Below, one piece after another: positions 20,830-30,926 of a DNA stretch of 64,000 nucleotides (position 1 is the first letter of the stretch; each line of letters starts with the position of its first letter). Made by a program: the position numbers and the translations under genes. The stretch spans positions 35,461,386 through 35,525,385 of the forward strand of contig CM065698.1 of assembly GCA_017654935.2 (NCBI GenBank), written 5' to 3'. The stretch is from Phymorhynchus buccinoides (Eukaryota; Mollusca; Gastropoda; Neogastropoda; Raphitomidae). Under the pieces are notes generated by a model that saw only the letters and a program-made list of their open reading frames with translations, was not told the origin of the DNA and searched no databases.

Positions 20830-20969
20830 GTGCGTTCCATCACCTTGGACATTTGGGAGCCGGAGCTGGTTAAGGTGATGTTGGAGCTGGGGAACGATGT
20901 CATCAACAGGTGTTACGAGGCCAACGTGGATGAGACTGTAGCTGCACGCGCCACCGCTTCGTCAAGTCG
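20830..20969 (+). CDS. ACAP2: ACAP family ArfGAP, exon f (ArfGAP domain, second half)
   Basis: Continues the ArfGAP fold: VRSITLDIWEPELVKVMLEL then GNDVINRCYEANVDETVAAR and ATASS. It matches the family helices (VRSLTLD, ELGNDVIN, YEAN). The acceptor AATCCAG is the third of three tandem copies and only this copy continues past the NR codon into CYEANVD. Donor TCG/GTAAGA at 20970. It ends two bases into an Arg codon completed by exon g. Confidence 0.96.
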
Positions 20970-20984
20970 GTAAGATCAGCTTCT

Positions 20985-21840
20985 TCCCCCGTCGGGATAC
21001 CACGGGGGTCTTTTGTATAAATAGTTCCCCCACCTTCTGGAAGTTCTGTGCTTGTAGCTTCCTCTAATCTGTCACTCTCTTTGACTCTGCCTTTTCCCTT
21101 TGCTTACTGTCATCTACTATCTTTCTGCCTTACCGGTCCATTCTCCTGCCTTTTTTCAAGAAACAGTTTCAAAAACATTTCCTCCGGCCGAAGTCGGACT
21201 TGCTGGGCCTAACTATTTCTTAGTTAGGTGCATAATGGCAGCATGACGCATCTGCGCTCATAATTGACAGGAAACTCTCTGAGCGATCGAAGAAAAAGAA
21301 GATCAGCTTCTTCTTCTTCTTCTGCGTTCCCGGGCCATATGGCCATAATGGGTAAGGTACGTTTGTGTTCGGTTTTCAGTTTTCACTGGTCTCCAGTGTT
21401 ACGTCCAGTCGATAAGATCAGCTTCTTCTTCTTCTTCTTCTTCTTCTTCTTCTTCTTCTTCTTCTTCTGCGTTCCCAGGCCATATGGCCATAATGGGTAA
21501 GGTACGTTTGTGTTCGGCTTTCAGTTTTCACTGGTCTCCCCGCTGCGTAATGCTGACATATTCCGATTTCGTCGGAGGTCAAAGGATAAAAAATGATTTG
21601 GAAGATTTTTTTGAAAAAAGGCAGAATGGGCCAATAAGTCAGAAAGATAGTAAATGACAGTAATCAAAGGGAAAAGGCAGAGTCAAAGAGAGTGACAGAT
21701 TATAGGAAGTTACAAGCACAGAACTTCAAGAAGTTAGGGGAACTATTTTTACGAAAGACACACACACCCCCCCCCCCCCCCCCCCCCCCAGTATCCCCAC
21801 GGGGAGAGACTCGTGGAGGGGGCAAGGTCATCCAGCTCCC
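20985..21840 (+). repeat. Dispersed repeat family R copies with TTC/GAA tails
   Basis: An inverted copy runs from CCCCGTCGGGATACCACGGG (20988) through CACCTTCTGGAAGTTCTGTG to GAAGAAGAAGATC near 21300. Two direct 3' modules (CGTTCCCGGGCCATATGGCC, then CATAATGGGTAAGGTACG) follow TTC tracts at about 21308 and 21424-21470. Another copy with GAACTTCAAGAAG and a C run (21768-21789) ends near 21835. None of these ORFs is a gene. Confidence 0.6.
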
Positions 21841-21879
21841 CCGTATGGAGGCACGAGTCATCCACCCTCTGCCCCATAA

Positions 21880-22070
21880 AGTACAACTTTGCACTGTTTT
21901 TACCCAGTGTGGTGAATGTATTAGGTACTTTATAGTCACAGAGGCATTTCTGTGAAATTTGGGTTGCTCCCACCTGGAGAGCGCATCACAGCCAGAGGCG
22001 CACCACCACCCCTCAATGCGATGTCGGTGTGCCATTTCGCTGTGTGTTGGTTTCGACGGCAGGCAAATAT
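21880..22070 (+). repeat. SINE-like fragment plus copied exon g acceptor
   Basis: GTATTAGGTACTTTATAGTC, then TTGCTCCCACCTGGAGAGCG recurs at 32080-32140 next to a tRNA-like head. At 22036-22062 the word TTGGTTTCGACGGCAGGCAA repeats the acceptor region of exon g (TTGGTTTTGACGGCAG), so this is a partial duplicate of the exon edge. Confidence 0.6.
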
Positions 22071-22457
22071 TAAGATCAGCTCCCTCCTCTGCCCCTTCCA
22101 TTCATTTCAGACGGTTTCAGGTTAGGGTTAGAGTTATGAATAGGGTTTAGGTTAGGGTTAGAGATAGGTTTAGGGTCAGTTTAGTCATCAACGTTTATTG
22201 TTTTGTGTATTTGACACCAAACTGACACTAAACCTATCCCTAACCCTATCCCAAACCCTATTCTTAACCCTAACCCTAACCTGAAACCGTTTAATCCACA
22301 CACAAAAATAAAAATGGATGGTATGTTATGAGATTAACACTCAATTGACCTTCAACACCTATCCCTAACCCTATCCCAAACCCTATTCCTAACCCTAACC
22401 CTAACTGAAGCCATCTGAAATGAATGGAAGGGGCAGATGAGGGAGCTGATCTTAGCA
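22071..22457. mobile_element. Foldback element with telomere-like interior
   Basis: Arms AAGATCAGCTCCCTCCTCTG and the inverse (near CAGATGAGGGAGCTGATCTT) with matching CCCCTTCCATTCATTTCAGA next to them. Between the arms lie degenerate TTAGGG words (GGTTAGGGTTAGAG, about 22120-22180) and then the opposite orientation (CCTAACCCTATCCC, twice to about 22405). Left and right flanks are both fragments of the exon g acceptor region. Confidence 0.75.
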
Positions 22458-22458
22458 T

Positions 22459-22512
22459 TAGCCCGACGGCAGAACACAACGGGAGGCGTGGATCAAGGCG
22501 AAGTACCTGAAA
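22459..22512 (+). pseudogene. Partial copy of exon g start with acceptor
   Basis: CCCGACGGCAG followed by AACACAACGGGAGGCGTGGA and TCAAGGCGAAGTACCTGAA matches the first 39 or so bases of exon g, then diverges into unrelated sequence. No donor follows. Confidence 0.88.
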
Positions 22513-22645
22513 ATAATGCTCTAATTCCTCATTTTCAGTGAACATTATTTGATGGCTTAAAGAATAAAACTACACATTTTAGCTATCCAGACTACTCAAG
22601 ACTTGTGTAGGTGGTAAACAGGTCTGGTGTTGGTTTTGACGGCAG

Positions 22646-22884
22646 GACACAACGGGAGGCGTGGATCAAGGCGAAGTACCTGAAGCGAGCCTTCGTCAGC
22701 AAGCTGCCGGAGGTGAGGGCGCGGTCCGGCTCAGGGTCCGCCACCGCAGCCAACGCCAACAGGATCCGCAGCTGGAGCGTGCGCAAGAAAACGCGACGCT
22801 CCCCCGCCCGAACCCTGGCCAGCGAGGGTGGTAAGGAGGAGTCTACCCCTGGGGGAGATGACGTCACCAGCGGGCTCATGGAAG
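22646..22884 (+). CDS. ACAP2: ACAP family ArfGAP, exon g (end of ArfGAP and basic linker)
   Basis: Starts TQREAWIKAKYLKRAFVSKL, matching the end of the family ArfGAP domain (EAYIRAKYVERKFV in ACAP2). It continues with a basic/Ser linker (RSWSVRKKTRRSPARTLASE, then GGKEESTPGGDDVTSGLMEG). The acceptor is GACGGCAG at 22644-22645 and the donor GAAG/GTGAGA. An internal GAG/GTGAGG at 22713 is an equally good donor; using it with an internal acceptor in exon h is also phase-consistent and would remove most of the linker. Two partial copies of the exon start lie upstream. Confidence 0.92.
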
Positions 22885-23026
22885 GTGAGAGGGATGGGCG
22901 TGGTGGGTTTTTTTTTGGGGGAGGGGTAATGATTTTTTGGTGTGCTTGACTTGAAAATGTGTCCTGATTGTCGGTGAAGAAAAAATTCCTGCATAATTAT
23001 ATGTTTTGTTGATTGTTGTGTTTGGT

Positions 23027-23255
23027 TTAACCCTTTCACCGCCAGCCATATTTCAGCCAAAAATTTCCATTAAATTTACCTGGGTAGAGAACAAAATCCA
23101 TCTGCAGTATTGGGGATTCTTCTGTGACATAGTATAATAAGGTCTGTCCTTACTTCCCAAAACTAAGACAAGAGGGTCTTTGGATAATAGACCCCAATTT
23201 GATGCCTTTTAGTGACATAGGTGCTAAAATACGACTTTGGCGGTGAAAGGGTTAA
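23027..23255. mobile_element. piggyBac-like MITE (family PB1), intact
   Basis: TTAACCCTTTCACCGCCAG at the left and GGCGGTGAAAGGGTTAA at the right, with TTAA as the likely target duplication. No ORF. Related copies: 850-1077, 51406-51651, 53069-53312. Confidence 0.88.
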
Positions 23256-23619
23256 AACCAATGGGTGGAAATCTCTTCAGCTTATTTGTCTTTTTGAGCT
23301 TTGGACTAGTTTTAGGCAATTTTCTCCTTTCTATTTTTTTTTTTGGGGGGTGGGGGGTGGTTGACTGAAAAATGTTTTTCAAAGTACCGTACTTTTTTTT
23401 CTCCCCTCCCACCCTTGTCGTGTGTGTCTTGCATATAGCTGATTTTCACTCAAACGGGCCAAACTTTGCTTTTTGTATGTTGAATGTTTCTTCAATTGCA
23501 AAAAGCTGTCTCCCATAACCAGTGATTCTTGTGATTCTTTTTTTCTTTTTGTTCCCTTCTCTTGATTCAGACCATCCTTTGATCCTGCAGCGGCGTTAAC
23601 TGTCCCATTTTCTCATTGC

Positions 23620-24253
23620 CAGGGTTCGTACAGGGTCCTTGAAAAGTACTGGAAAATTGACATGGCCTTTTCCAGGGCTTGAAAAGTGCTTGAAAAACAG
23701 CAAAGGCCCCAAGACTCCTGGAAAAGTCCTGGAATTTTCAAAAATCGTCGTCTGACCACGTCCTTAATCTCAATCCATCAAAGTCAAAATCTCTCCTCCA
23801 GAAAAAATAATTGAAGGTTAAAACTAAATTCAAATTAAAAAAATTAAAAAACTTTTAAGGTCATTCCGATATCGCGATCATAGCAGACGACATTTGCACG
23901 AGTTGTCTGCCGCTGAAGTTACTTCCCTTTACCGTACTTCCGTTTTCCAACAAAATGGAGACTGCATTTTCAACGATGTTTGGCTGCAAAAAAAAAGAAT
24001 ATCAGAGCTGGTTAGCTCCGTCAACAGATAGTTCAAAACTGAAAGCTAGCTGCACAGTGTGCAAAAAGAACTTTGACATCACCAGCATGGACGAGAGTGC
24101 TGTAAAAAGCCATTGTCAAGGCCAGAAGCACAAGCAACTCAGGCGGGAACGAAACCGACATTGACCGGTATGCCAGATTGAGTCCTTGAAATTTAGTAAA
24201 CTGGTCCTGGAATAGTCCTGGAATTTTTTGGACACAGATCTGTACGAACCCTG
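23620..24253 (+). mobile_element. hAT-like non-autonomous element carrying a BED-finger exon
   Basis: 14-bp inverted termini CAGGGTTCGTACAG flanked by CATTGC on both sides (6-bp target duplication). Next to the termini are TTGAAAAGTACTGGAAAATT and TGGAATTTTTTGGACAC. The interior holds a GC-richer promoter-like stretch and a 69-codon ORF. A paralogous element lies at 45945-46614. Confidence 0.82.
23955..24164 (+). CDS. BED-type zinc finger ORF inside hAT-like element
   Basis: A 69-residue ORF starting METAFSTMFGCKKKEYQSWL. It contains C-x2-C (CTVCKKNF) and a later H-x5-H (HCQGQKHKQL), the spacing of a BED/C2H2-type DNA-binding finger found at the N terminus of hAT transposases and related host proteins. 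It ends naturally soon after the finger. No catalytic transposase domain follows. It is probably a captured or remnant first exon; independent expression is not shown by the sequence. Confidence 0.55.
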   Translation: METAFSTMFGCKKKEYQSWLAPSTDSSKLKASCTVCKKNFDITSMDESAVKSHCQGQKHKQLRRERNRH

Positions 24254-24394
24254 CATTGCGTTTGCAAAACAAAGTTGTTGTTTAGCTACGATTGAAAAGT
24301 TCTGCTTGTGTTGTGCTGTTTTTCAATGTGGTGTTGTCATCATTTTTGCAGGCGTATTTAAGAAATCACATACCCAGTGGTCAACTTAGGACGC

Positions 24395-24567
24395 TGATTT
24401 GACCGCCAGGGGGCAATCAAACCAGTAGGGGCTTAGCGCATTATATTCTTAGTTGGGCGTAGTGAGAGAGAGAGAGAGAGAGGGAGGGACTCATCTCCCT
24501 CTACGCCCAACTAAGAATATAACGCGCTAAGCCCCTACTGGTTTGACTGCCCCCCAGGCGGTAACAT
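24395..24567. repeat. Long hairpin (about 65-bp arms)
   Basis: Left arm contains AAACCAGTAGGGGCTTAGCG and TTATATTCTTAGTTGGGCGT; the right arm is the near-exact inverse around 24498-24560. The loop is a GA repeat. Weaker inverted words (CTTAGGAC/GTCCTAAG) extend it outward to about 24385-24580. Looks like a foldback MITE. Confidence 0.85.
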
Positions 24568-25018
24568 GTGTGTCCTAAGCTGCTAATTTAACCCTTTGTT
24601 AACTGCCCTCCCTGTCAGTGTGTGGATCCGTGCATGCCTTGGAAGGAGAGTGAAGATGTGGTGTGCTCCACTTTGTCGGGGTTAATAGGAATTGTTCGGA
24701 AATAACTAAGGAGAGTAATCTTATGGTGTGTGTGTGTGTGCGTTCGTATGTGTGTGCGTGTGTGCGGCTGGTAATGTAGTACATTGAGATGAAAAGCTTC
24801 TCTCACTCTTGTTATTGGCTTTGATAGCTGACATAATATACGCTTGTCACAGCATGTACCCTGAGGGTGTGTTTGATCAATGATCAAACCCCGAAAGGTA
24901 TTGTTATTTATCGGTGGCATTGTCACAATTCAACAAGAACGTGTGTGACTGTCCATGAACATTTCAATTTGTACTTGTTCTGTTGCATGTTGTTTTTTAG
25001 TTTAGTTTGCACTTAAGC
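24568..25018. other. Intronic sequence, nothing recognised
   Basis: It holds a short GT microsatellite near 24725-24765. No exon or element boundary could be supported. Confidence 0.4.
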
Positions 25019-25207
25019 CGGGTTCACATTAGACGCATAAGTTCCGTACGGAAAACCCTAAAAAAGTGGAAGAAAGAAGGATAAAAGTTTACGCATATAG
25101 GAGAAATCCGGACACGTGCGCAAATCTTTTCCCTTCTTTGTTTCACTTATTTATGGATTGCGCACTGGTTTCCGCATGGAATATCCGCTTATGTGTGTAC
25201 ACGGCCT
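25019..25207. mobile_element. MITE family E (GTTCACATTAGACGC / ACACGGCCTTA)
   Basis: Begins GGTTCACATTAGACGCATAA and ends TGTGTACACGGCCTTA, with inverted GCGCA/TACGGA words inside. Relatives lie at about 58160-58327 and 62905-63080, with parts at 32540-32590 and 33160-33385. The termini are not cleanly defined. Confidence 0.55.
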
Positions 25208-25654
25208 TACTCTCTACTTTCGCCTTCTTTGCTTTTTCCACTTCACTTCTTCCTCTTCTCTCTCCCTCTTCATCCTACTCCTGTCTTTTTCAATCCTCAG
25301 AGTGATTTGAGAGACATAAATCATCTATAACTAGGACACGTGTTATTGACTTCTTTCTTGCATGGATCTGATGTCTTTTGGGGGTCTTTTTTCTTTTCTT
25401 TTTTAAAAGTTGGTAGAAGATTTTAAGTCACAAAACATAAAATGCTGTGCTTTTTTTGTGTGAAACATTGTGGTCAATGTTGTGCTTAGAAAATCCCCCT
25501 CCCTCCTTCTCCTACCCCCTCCCCCACCCCACCCCCACCCAACCAACCGACCCACCCACCCACCCACCTTCCTCTCCTTACTGACCTAGTATGGTGATGT
25601 GTGGTGTGGTGTTGTTGTGGCGTGGTGTATGTGGCGTGTGTGGTGGTGTTTCAG
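25208..25654. other. Intronic sequence with C-rich and GT-rich tracts
   Basis: CCCTCC/CCCACC-rich sequence at about 25494-25570 and GTGGTGT-rich sequence at 25590-25650 precede exon h. No element was recognised. Confidence 0.45.
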
Positions 25655-25771
25655 CGGTGTTGTCTGTGTCTAACACCGCCCTTCAGGACACCGATAGCGG
25701 TTTGGGCGGCAGTGCCCCTGATGTGTTGGTGTTTGGCACAGAGCTGCCCCCGCTCACCGAAATCAACAAAA
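25655..25771 (+). CDS. ACAP2: ACAP family ArfGAP, exon h (linker before ankyrin repeats)
   Basis: Encodes VLSVSNTALQDTDSGLGGSA then PDVLVFGTELPPLTEINK. The FGxELPP stretch is a short conserved island of the linker. Acceptor GTTTCAG at 25653-25654, donor A/GTAAGG at 25772; phases match exons g and i. An internal acceptor (CCGCCCTTCAG, exon start 25687) is phase-compatible with the internal donor of exon g and would give a shorter isoform. Confidence 0.85.
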
Positions 25772-26828
25772 GTAAGGTTGGAAACGCCCAAAAAGCCTAA
25801 ATGTCACAAAGAGTGGTTACTTCGCGGCCTACCAACCCTTGCAAAGAATGAAGCCAACTTTCTCACCTCCCACCTGGAAGGTGAAAAGGTGGAAGGTGGG
25901 AAGTGTTAAAGACCCCCCACATCACGTGTCACATTCCCTCTTATGCTAGGAAGATTTCTTAAGATTCCTTACCAGCTATAAGAGGGAAAACCGTGATTTT
26001 GACACGTGACGTGGTGTGTCTTTAAGTATGGCAACAGTGAGGCAGTGAGTGAGTTCACAATGATCCCCACCTGTAGTGTAGATGAAAGGGTGGGAGTGAA
26101 AAAACCGGCTTCAGTCAGCTGCGGACTGCGAACTCTTTGTATATTCAGGCTTTTTGGAAACACCTACCATCATCGTCTCTGCTTGCCCTGCAGTGAGCCA
26201 TGAGAGGGGGAAGAGGGGGAGATGAGTGTACATAGTCGTGTATCTTGTATTATATACTGTCTCTTTGTAAAGCTGCCTTTCAGCTCTTCACTCGTTCACC
26301 ATGTAACCAACATTATATCTGTTTAACCCATCACTTCATCATTACACGTCTGGAGATCAGACGCGCACGAATCTCGAAAACCCTGTTGCCAAGTTGTTCG
26401 TTCCTTCCTTCCGGCATTGAAATTTATTCTGAAAGAGGCGATGTGGCAGACTGTCACTATGCACTGCAGACAAGATCATCGCCACTACCAACTAAATTTC
26501 TATGCTAGCAATGAGGTTTGCAGATTCGTGCGCGTCTTATATCCAACCATTCTCAATCTTATGCTTGTTTAGCTGATCTCATCACTATCAAACGGTATAG
26601 TCCACACTAATATACGCCAGTTTAACTGATAGTCACAATAGTGTGACCAGTATTATGCCTGATGAACAGATGATGTCAGTATTAGACGGTGTGTATAATC
26701 TGTCTTGTGCTTGTTTAACTGATCACTTCACTATCAAACGGTATACTCCACATTAGTATACACCAGTGTAACTGATAGTCACAACAGTGTGATCAGTCTT
26801 ATGCCTGATGATGTCCTTATTAGACAGT
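25772..26828. other. Long intron, unassigned
   Basis: It contains a repeated word pair (ATAGTCACAATAGTGTGA near 26630 and ATAGTCACAACAGTGTGA near 26775, with ATCAAACGGTATA before each), pointing to an imperfect duplication of about 145 bp across 26575-26820. Otherwise nothing is recognised. Confidence 0.45.
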
Positions 26829-27258
26829 ATATGTGACCCAGCACCACTAAAGGGACATTAAGTCGCTGGGCTAGTTTCTCACAACAGGCTTGCAAAGTCA
26901 AAAATATCATTGTTTTTGGTCAAGTTTGAGTTAAGGGTAGTTTTATGTTCTCTAGCATCTTATCTTTCATATTTATAAAAGATAATCTTTAATATGGTCT
27001 CTAAATGGTCTTATAAGTGCTTTAAAACAAGTAGGTCAGTGCATTTTCTTCAGCTAGGCTAGACTTTAGACTGTTTTCGTAAAATGGCTGATGCTCACCC
27101 TACTAAATTTAAATGCTCATAACTCTGGAACGGAAAAAGATGCAAGAATGGTTCTTGTACCGTTAGAAAGAGAATTGTCTGAAGTTTTCAAGTGTATAAT
27201 TTTCTCAGAATGGTCAGTTTGACACTTTATGTCCCTTTCGTGGTGCTGGGTCACATTA
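26829..27258. mobile_element. MITE family F (TGTGACCCAGCACCAC termini)
   Basis: Left end TGTGACCCAGCACCACTAAA, right end TTTCGTGGTGCTGGGTCACA, a terminal inverted repeat of more than 20 bp. The inner text (GTCGCTGGGCTAGTTTCTCA) recurs at 57455-57545 and 57560-58172. Confidence 0.85.
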
Positions 27259-27648
27259 TCTATCTTGTGCCTGTTTAACTGATGACTTCATTTGTAAACT
27301 GTATAATCCTCATTATTTGCTTGTGTTAACTAATAGCACCATTGACGAATGAAATTTAGGGCTTTACGTCTCATAGCACCATTATCAACCATAGCGTACT
27401 AACTGTTAAGGGAGGAATCAGAACTGTTGGGTGTGGAACTTATTATGTTGAAAGTACTGGAGTAACTTGGTTCGTTTTTGGTTGTTTTTTAATGATAAAT
27501 TAGGAAAAATGGGGAATCGAAAAATGAGGAACCGAGGTAGTGCCTACATTATTTTCCTCTCCCTTGTTACATTGACTTTGTAACAAAGTAGAAATTGTCC
27601 TTTGTTCAAATTCTGATGTGTCATACAGAGAAAACTACTGACTGACAC

Positions 27649-28046
27649 TACCGTAATTTACGGCCTATTAGGCGCAACTTTTTTTTTTACTGAACTTTGA
27701 CCCCTGCACACAATCCCGCGCATGCGCCCTTTCTATACTCTAAACAGAAAAAAGTAAGGGGGTAGAGAGTTGAAATGAACAACTCACCATGCTCTGGTAG
27801 CTTCCACAACAAACCGACAACAGTTCACTCACATTGCATTAAAACATAGTTATATAGTTAGGCTTCCACTTCCGTCACTGGCCCTGTAATGATGTTACTT
27901 TCGCTGATCGTTTCGTTCTTCATTTTTTAAAATTTCTTTGGTTTCTTTGCGCCTTATCGGGTGTGTGTTCAAATTACGGAAAAAAAATTAAAAGCAGGGG
28001 GTGCACCTTATGCGCTGTGTCGCCTTATGGGCCGTAAATTACGGTA
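27649..28046. mobile_element. MITE family B-related (ACCGTAATTTACGG termini)
   Basis: TACCGTAATTTACGGCCTAT at the left, GGGCCGTAAATTACGGTA at the right. Each terminus is itself palindromic. Interior GCGCAAC/GCGCCTTA words are inverted. Confidence 0.8.
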
Positions 28047-28123
28047 TATACTGCAGTATGGTTTGGACCCATACAGCTAAAAATATATAATAGTAAAATA
28101 ACAGAAACTGAAGGGAAAATGTC

Positions 28124-28836
28124 TACCGTATTTTACGGACTATAACACGATACTTTTTTCCCAGACTGAGACCCCTGCGCCTTATAATGTGACTGGTAAT
28201 ACAGTAAGAAACTATAATAACAACATCTAATGTTGTGTAAAAGTTTGGGGGGTGCGCCTTATAATGTGACTGATAATACAGTAAGAAACTATAATAACAA
28301 CATCTAATTTTGTGTAAAGTTTGGGGGGGTGCGCCTTATAATGTGACTGGTAATACAGTAAGAAACTATAATAACAACATCTAATGTTGTGTAAAGTTTG
28401 GGGGGGTGCGCCTTATAATGTGACTGGTAATACAGTAAGAAACTATAATAACAACATCTAATGTTGTGTAAAGTTTGGGGGGGTGCGCCTTATAATGTGA
28501 CTGGTAATACAGTAAGAAACTATAATAACAACATCTGAAATGTTGTGTAAAGTTTGGGGGGTGCGCCTTATAATGTGACTGGTAATACAGTAAGAAACTA
28601 TAATAACAACATCTAATGTTGTGTAAAGTTTGGGGGGTGCGCCTTATAATGTGACTGGTAATACAGTAAGAAACTATAATAACAACATCTAATGTTGTGT
28701 AAAGTTTGGGGGGTGCGCCTTATAATGTGACTGGTAATACAGTAAGAAACTATAATAACAACATCTGAATGTTGTGTAAAGTTTGGGGGGGTGCGCCTTA
28801 CAATCAGGTGCGCCTTGTAGTCCGTAAACTACGGTA
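28124..28836. mobile_element. MITE family B with an internal 78-bp tandem array
   Basis: Termini TACCGTATTTTACGGACTAT and TAGTCCGTAAACTACGGTA. Inside, a unit with GCGCCTTATAATGTGACTGG, then TAATACAGTAAGAAACTATA and ATCTAATGTTGTGTAAAG is repeated about eight times (28175-28800), with variation in the G-run length. Confidence 0.85.
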
Positions 28837-29755
28837 CATTAAATAATGAAAACAGAAGATTTTGAGAGCAACATTATCTTTTTATTATTGTTATGATTGG
28901 TTGTTTCGTTGTTGTTTGTTCAGCAAAGACAAACATTGAAGAAAGGAATAGTTCCCTATAAGAAAATGAATAATTAGAAAATCAAGAAATCTTTTTAAAC
29001 AGATTTTCCATGAAATGTGGTAGATAAGATGTCATATTAGAAATAGTACATGGAAGTGATTTGCACAGTTAACTGTTATACATTAACTCACTCATCACTG
29101 GCTGGTTGCTTCCCCTTACAATGCTTTAGGATGGGCCATTTGGTTAGGTTTGAAAACAAATAGCGAAAAATAAATTATGAAGAGTAACTGACCGATGTTT
29201 TAAAAGACTAACAACAACATGCACTAATTAATGGTAAAATATAAGATTAAATACCTTTTGCCGTTTGTCTCCTATTGGCAGAAACGGCTGACACATAGAA
29301 AGAAGAAAAATGTCATAACCCAATCTTTGACACCCCCCACCTACAGCCAAGAACTGAAAATAATCTCTGCAATGATTGGTTGATTTCAACTCAAGGTCAG
29401 AGCAAACTAAAAATAGATCATAATGACATTCTGGAAAGCTGGTTACACACCAGAAATCAAAACCTTTTCAAAACTCATGAACCCTATCACTGGCTCATTT
29501 GTCCTAAACGGGTGCGCAGGCCACATCCCGAGTGAGTTAAAAGGTTTATAAAAGTTAACGTTTTCTTCTGTCTGGCTGTGCTGTACATGGTGGTTGTAAT
29601 ATAACAGCGGTGCCCGACTTGTTGCTAGATGCAGAGATCGAGTCCTCAGGTATCGTTAATGTGACCCTTTTGTCTTGACGTGTGTGTGTGTGTGTGTGTC
29701 TGCACCCTGCGGTTAACCCACTCACCCTTTTTCCCCTCCCTCACACTTTCCTTTC

Positions 29756-29800
<45 letters not shown>

Positions 29801-29950
29801 GAGCTGTTGTGTGCACTAATGTTTGCGGCTACTATTCTCTAATGTTTCTTGATCTCTAGCGTCTGTTAGTACGCGGTTCTTGCTCTTGTTATCAGGCTGG
29901 AGAATTCTCTGATGATCCAGGCTTTCTCGGGTGAAAACCAGAAGGTAATA
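28837..29950. other. Intronic sequence
   Basis: Nothing coding was recognised. A TAACTCACTCATCACTGGCT word near 29092 is echoed inversely near 29480-29540 (CACTGGCTCATTTG and GAGTGAGTTAAAAG), suggesting a TTAA-bounded MITE of about 450 bp. A GT microsatellite lies at 29759-29798. Confidence 0.4.
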
Positions 29951-30096
29951 CAGTGGAACCTCCCTTATAAGACCTTCACAAATCATCAAAATGAAGGGTC
30001 TTATAAGGGAGGTAATTTTAATACTTACAAAGAAGGGCAATGTCCCAGAGAAGTAGGTCTTATATGGGAGGGAGTCTTATAAGGGAGGTTCCACTG
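29951..30096. mobile_element. TA-flanked palindromic MITE, family A
   Basis: CAGTGGAACCTCCCTTATAA and its inverse, flanked by TA. The shortest and cleanest copy in the window. Confidence 0.85.
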
Positions 30097-30285
30097 TATT
30101 ATTAAAGGAATGAAGAAGTCTGATAATGTCTTCTGGCTTTCACAAAGAAAAAGGGAAGACGCATTTTCAGAGATACAAGGAATTGTATGTTGAGAATCCA
30201 GATTCTTTCAGCCCGTGTACTGTGTTTCTGATGAGTTGTTCTTTTAAGCGTTGTGCCATGGTTGCTTTGTTTGTTTTTTGACATT

Positions 30286-30926
30286 TTAACACATTCTACC
30301 CCATCCGTGCAGCCGCATTCATCTTCCCTGGCCCAGATGTGCAGAGAGCTCGTAGCATAACTATGAAAATGTTTAGAAAAATTGCTATAACTTTGAAACA
30401 ATTTACCATATTGCTTTAAAAAATTTAAATGCTATTATCAAATGTGTGTTTTAAAAGTTTACAACGTTTCATGGAATTTAACATGCGGGTTGTAGTTCTG
30501 AAAATGACTCCTTTGCACACACAAAACAGTCATATAGAAAAGTTCTTTGTGTAATGATCGAAAGTAGAGCTTTCTACTTCACATACATTCACTAAAAACT
30601 CGATGCAATCGCTATTTTTGTCATTATAATTGTCCTCAATCCATTCAAACACGATTTTACTTGCTGTTTCATTGCTCAGACATAATAGGTATTAACCCAT
30701 CATCGGAAAAAATCAGTGAAAATATGAAAAATCTGCTCCAAAATCAATCAAATCTAAGCATGACCGGAAAGGAAGTGTCTGTATACAGGCTAAAGCTGCC
30801 AAAGTGAACAATTTGAGGATGAGAACCAAGCTAGAGGCTTCAGTGTTACGAGTTAACTCGTAAACTGGCAGATATGGTTGGCGTGAGTTTACGAGTGTAC
30901 TCGTAAAATGGGGTAGAATGAGTTAA
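30286..30926. mobile_element. TTAA-bounded MITE (ACATTCTACCCCAT termini)
   Basis: Left TTAACACATTCTACCCCAT, right ATGGGGTAGAATGAGTTAA. An inverted GAGTTAACTCGTAAAC / GTTTACGAGTGTACTCGTAA stretch lies near the right end. TTAA termini fit piggyBac- or Kolobok-type elements. No transposase. Confidence 0.78.

Noticed and set aside
22120..22410. A chromosome end or telomere
   Set aside because: The TTAGGG-like words are degenerate, short and inverted within a foldback element, with gene exons on both sides.
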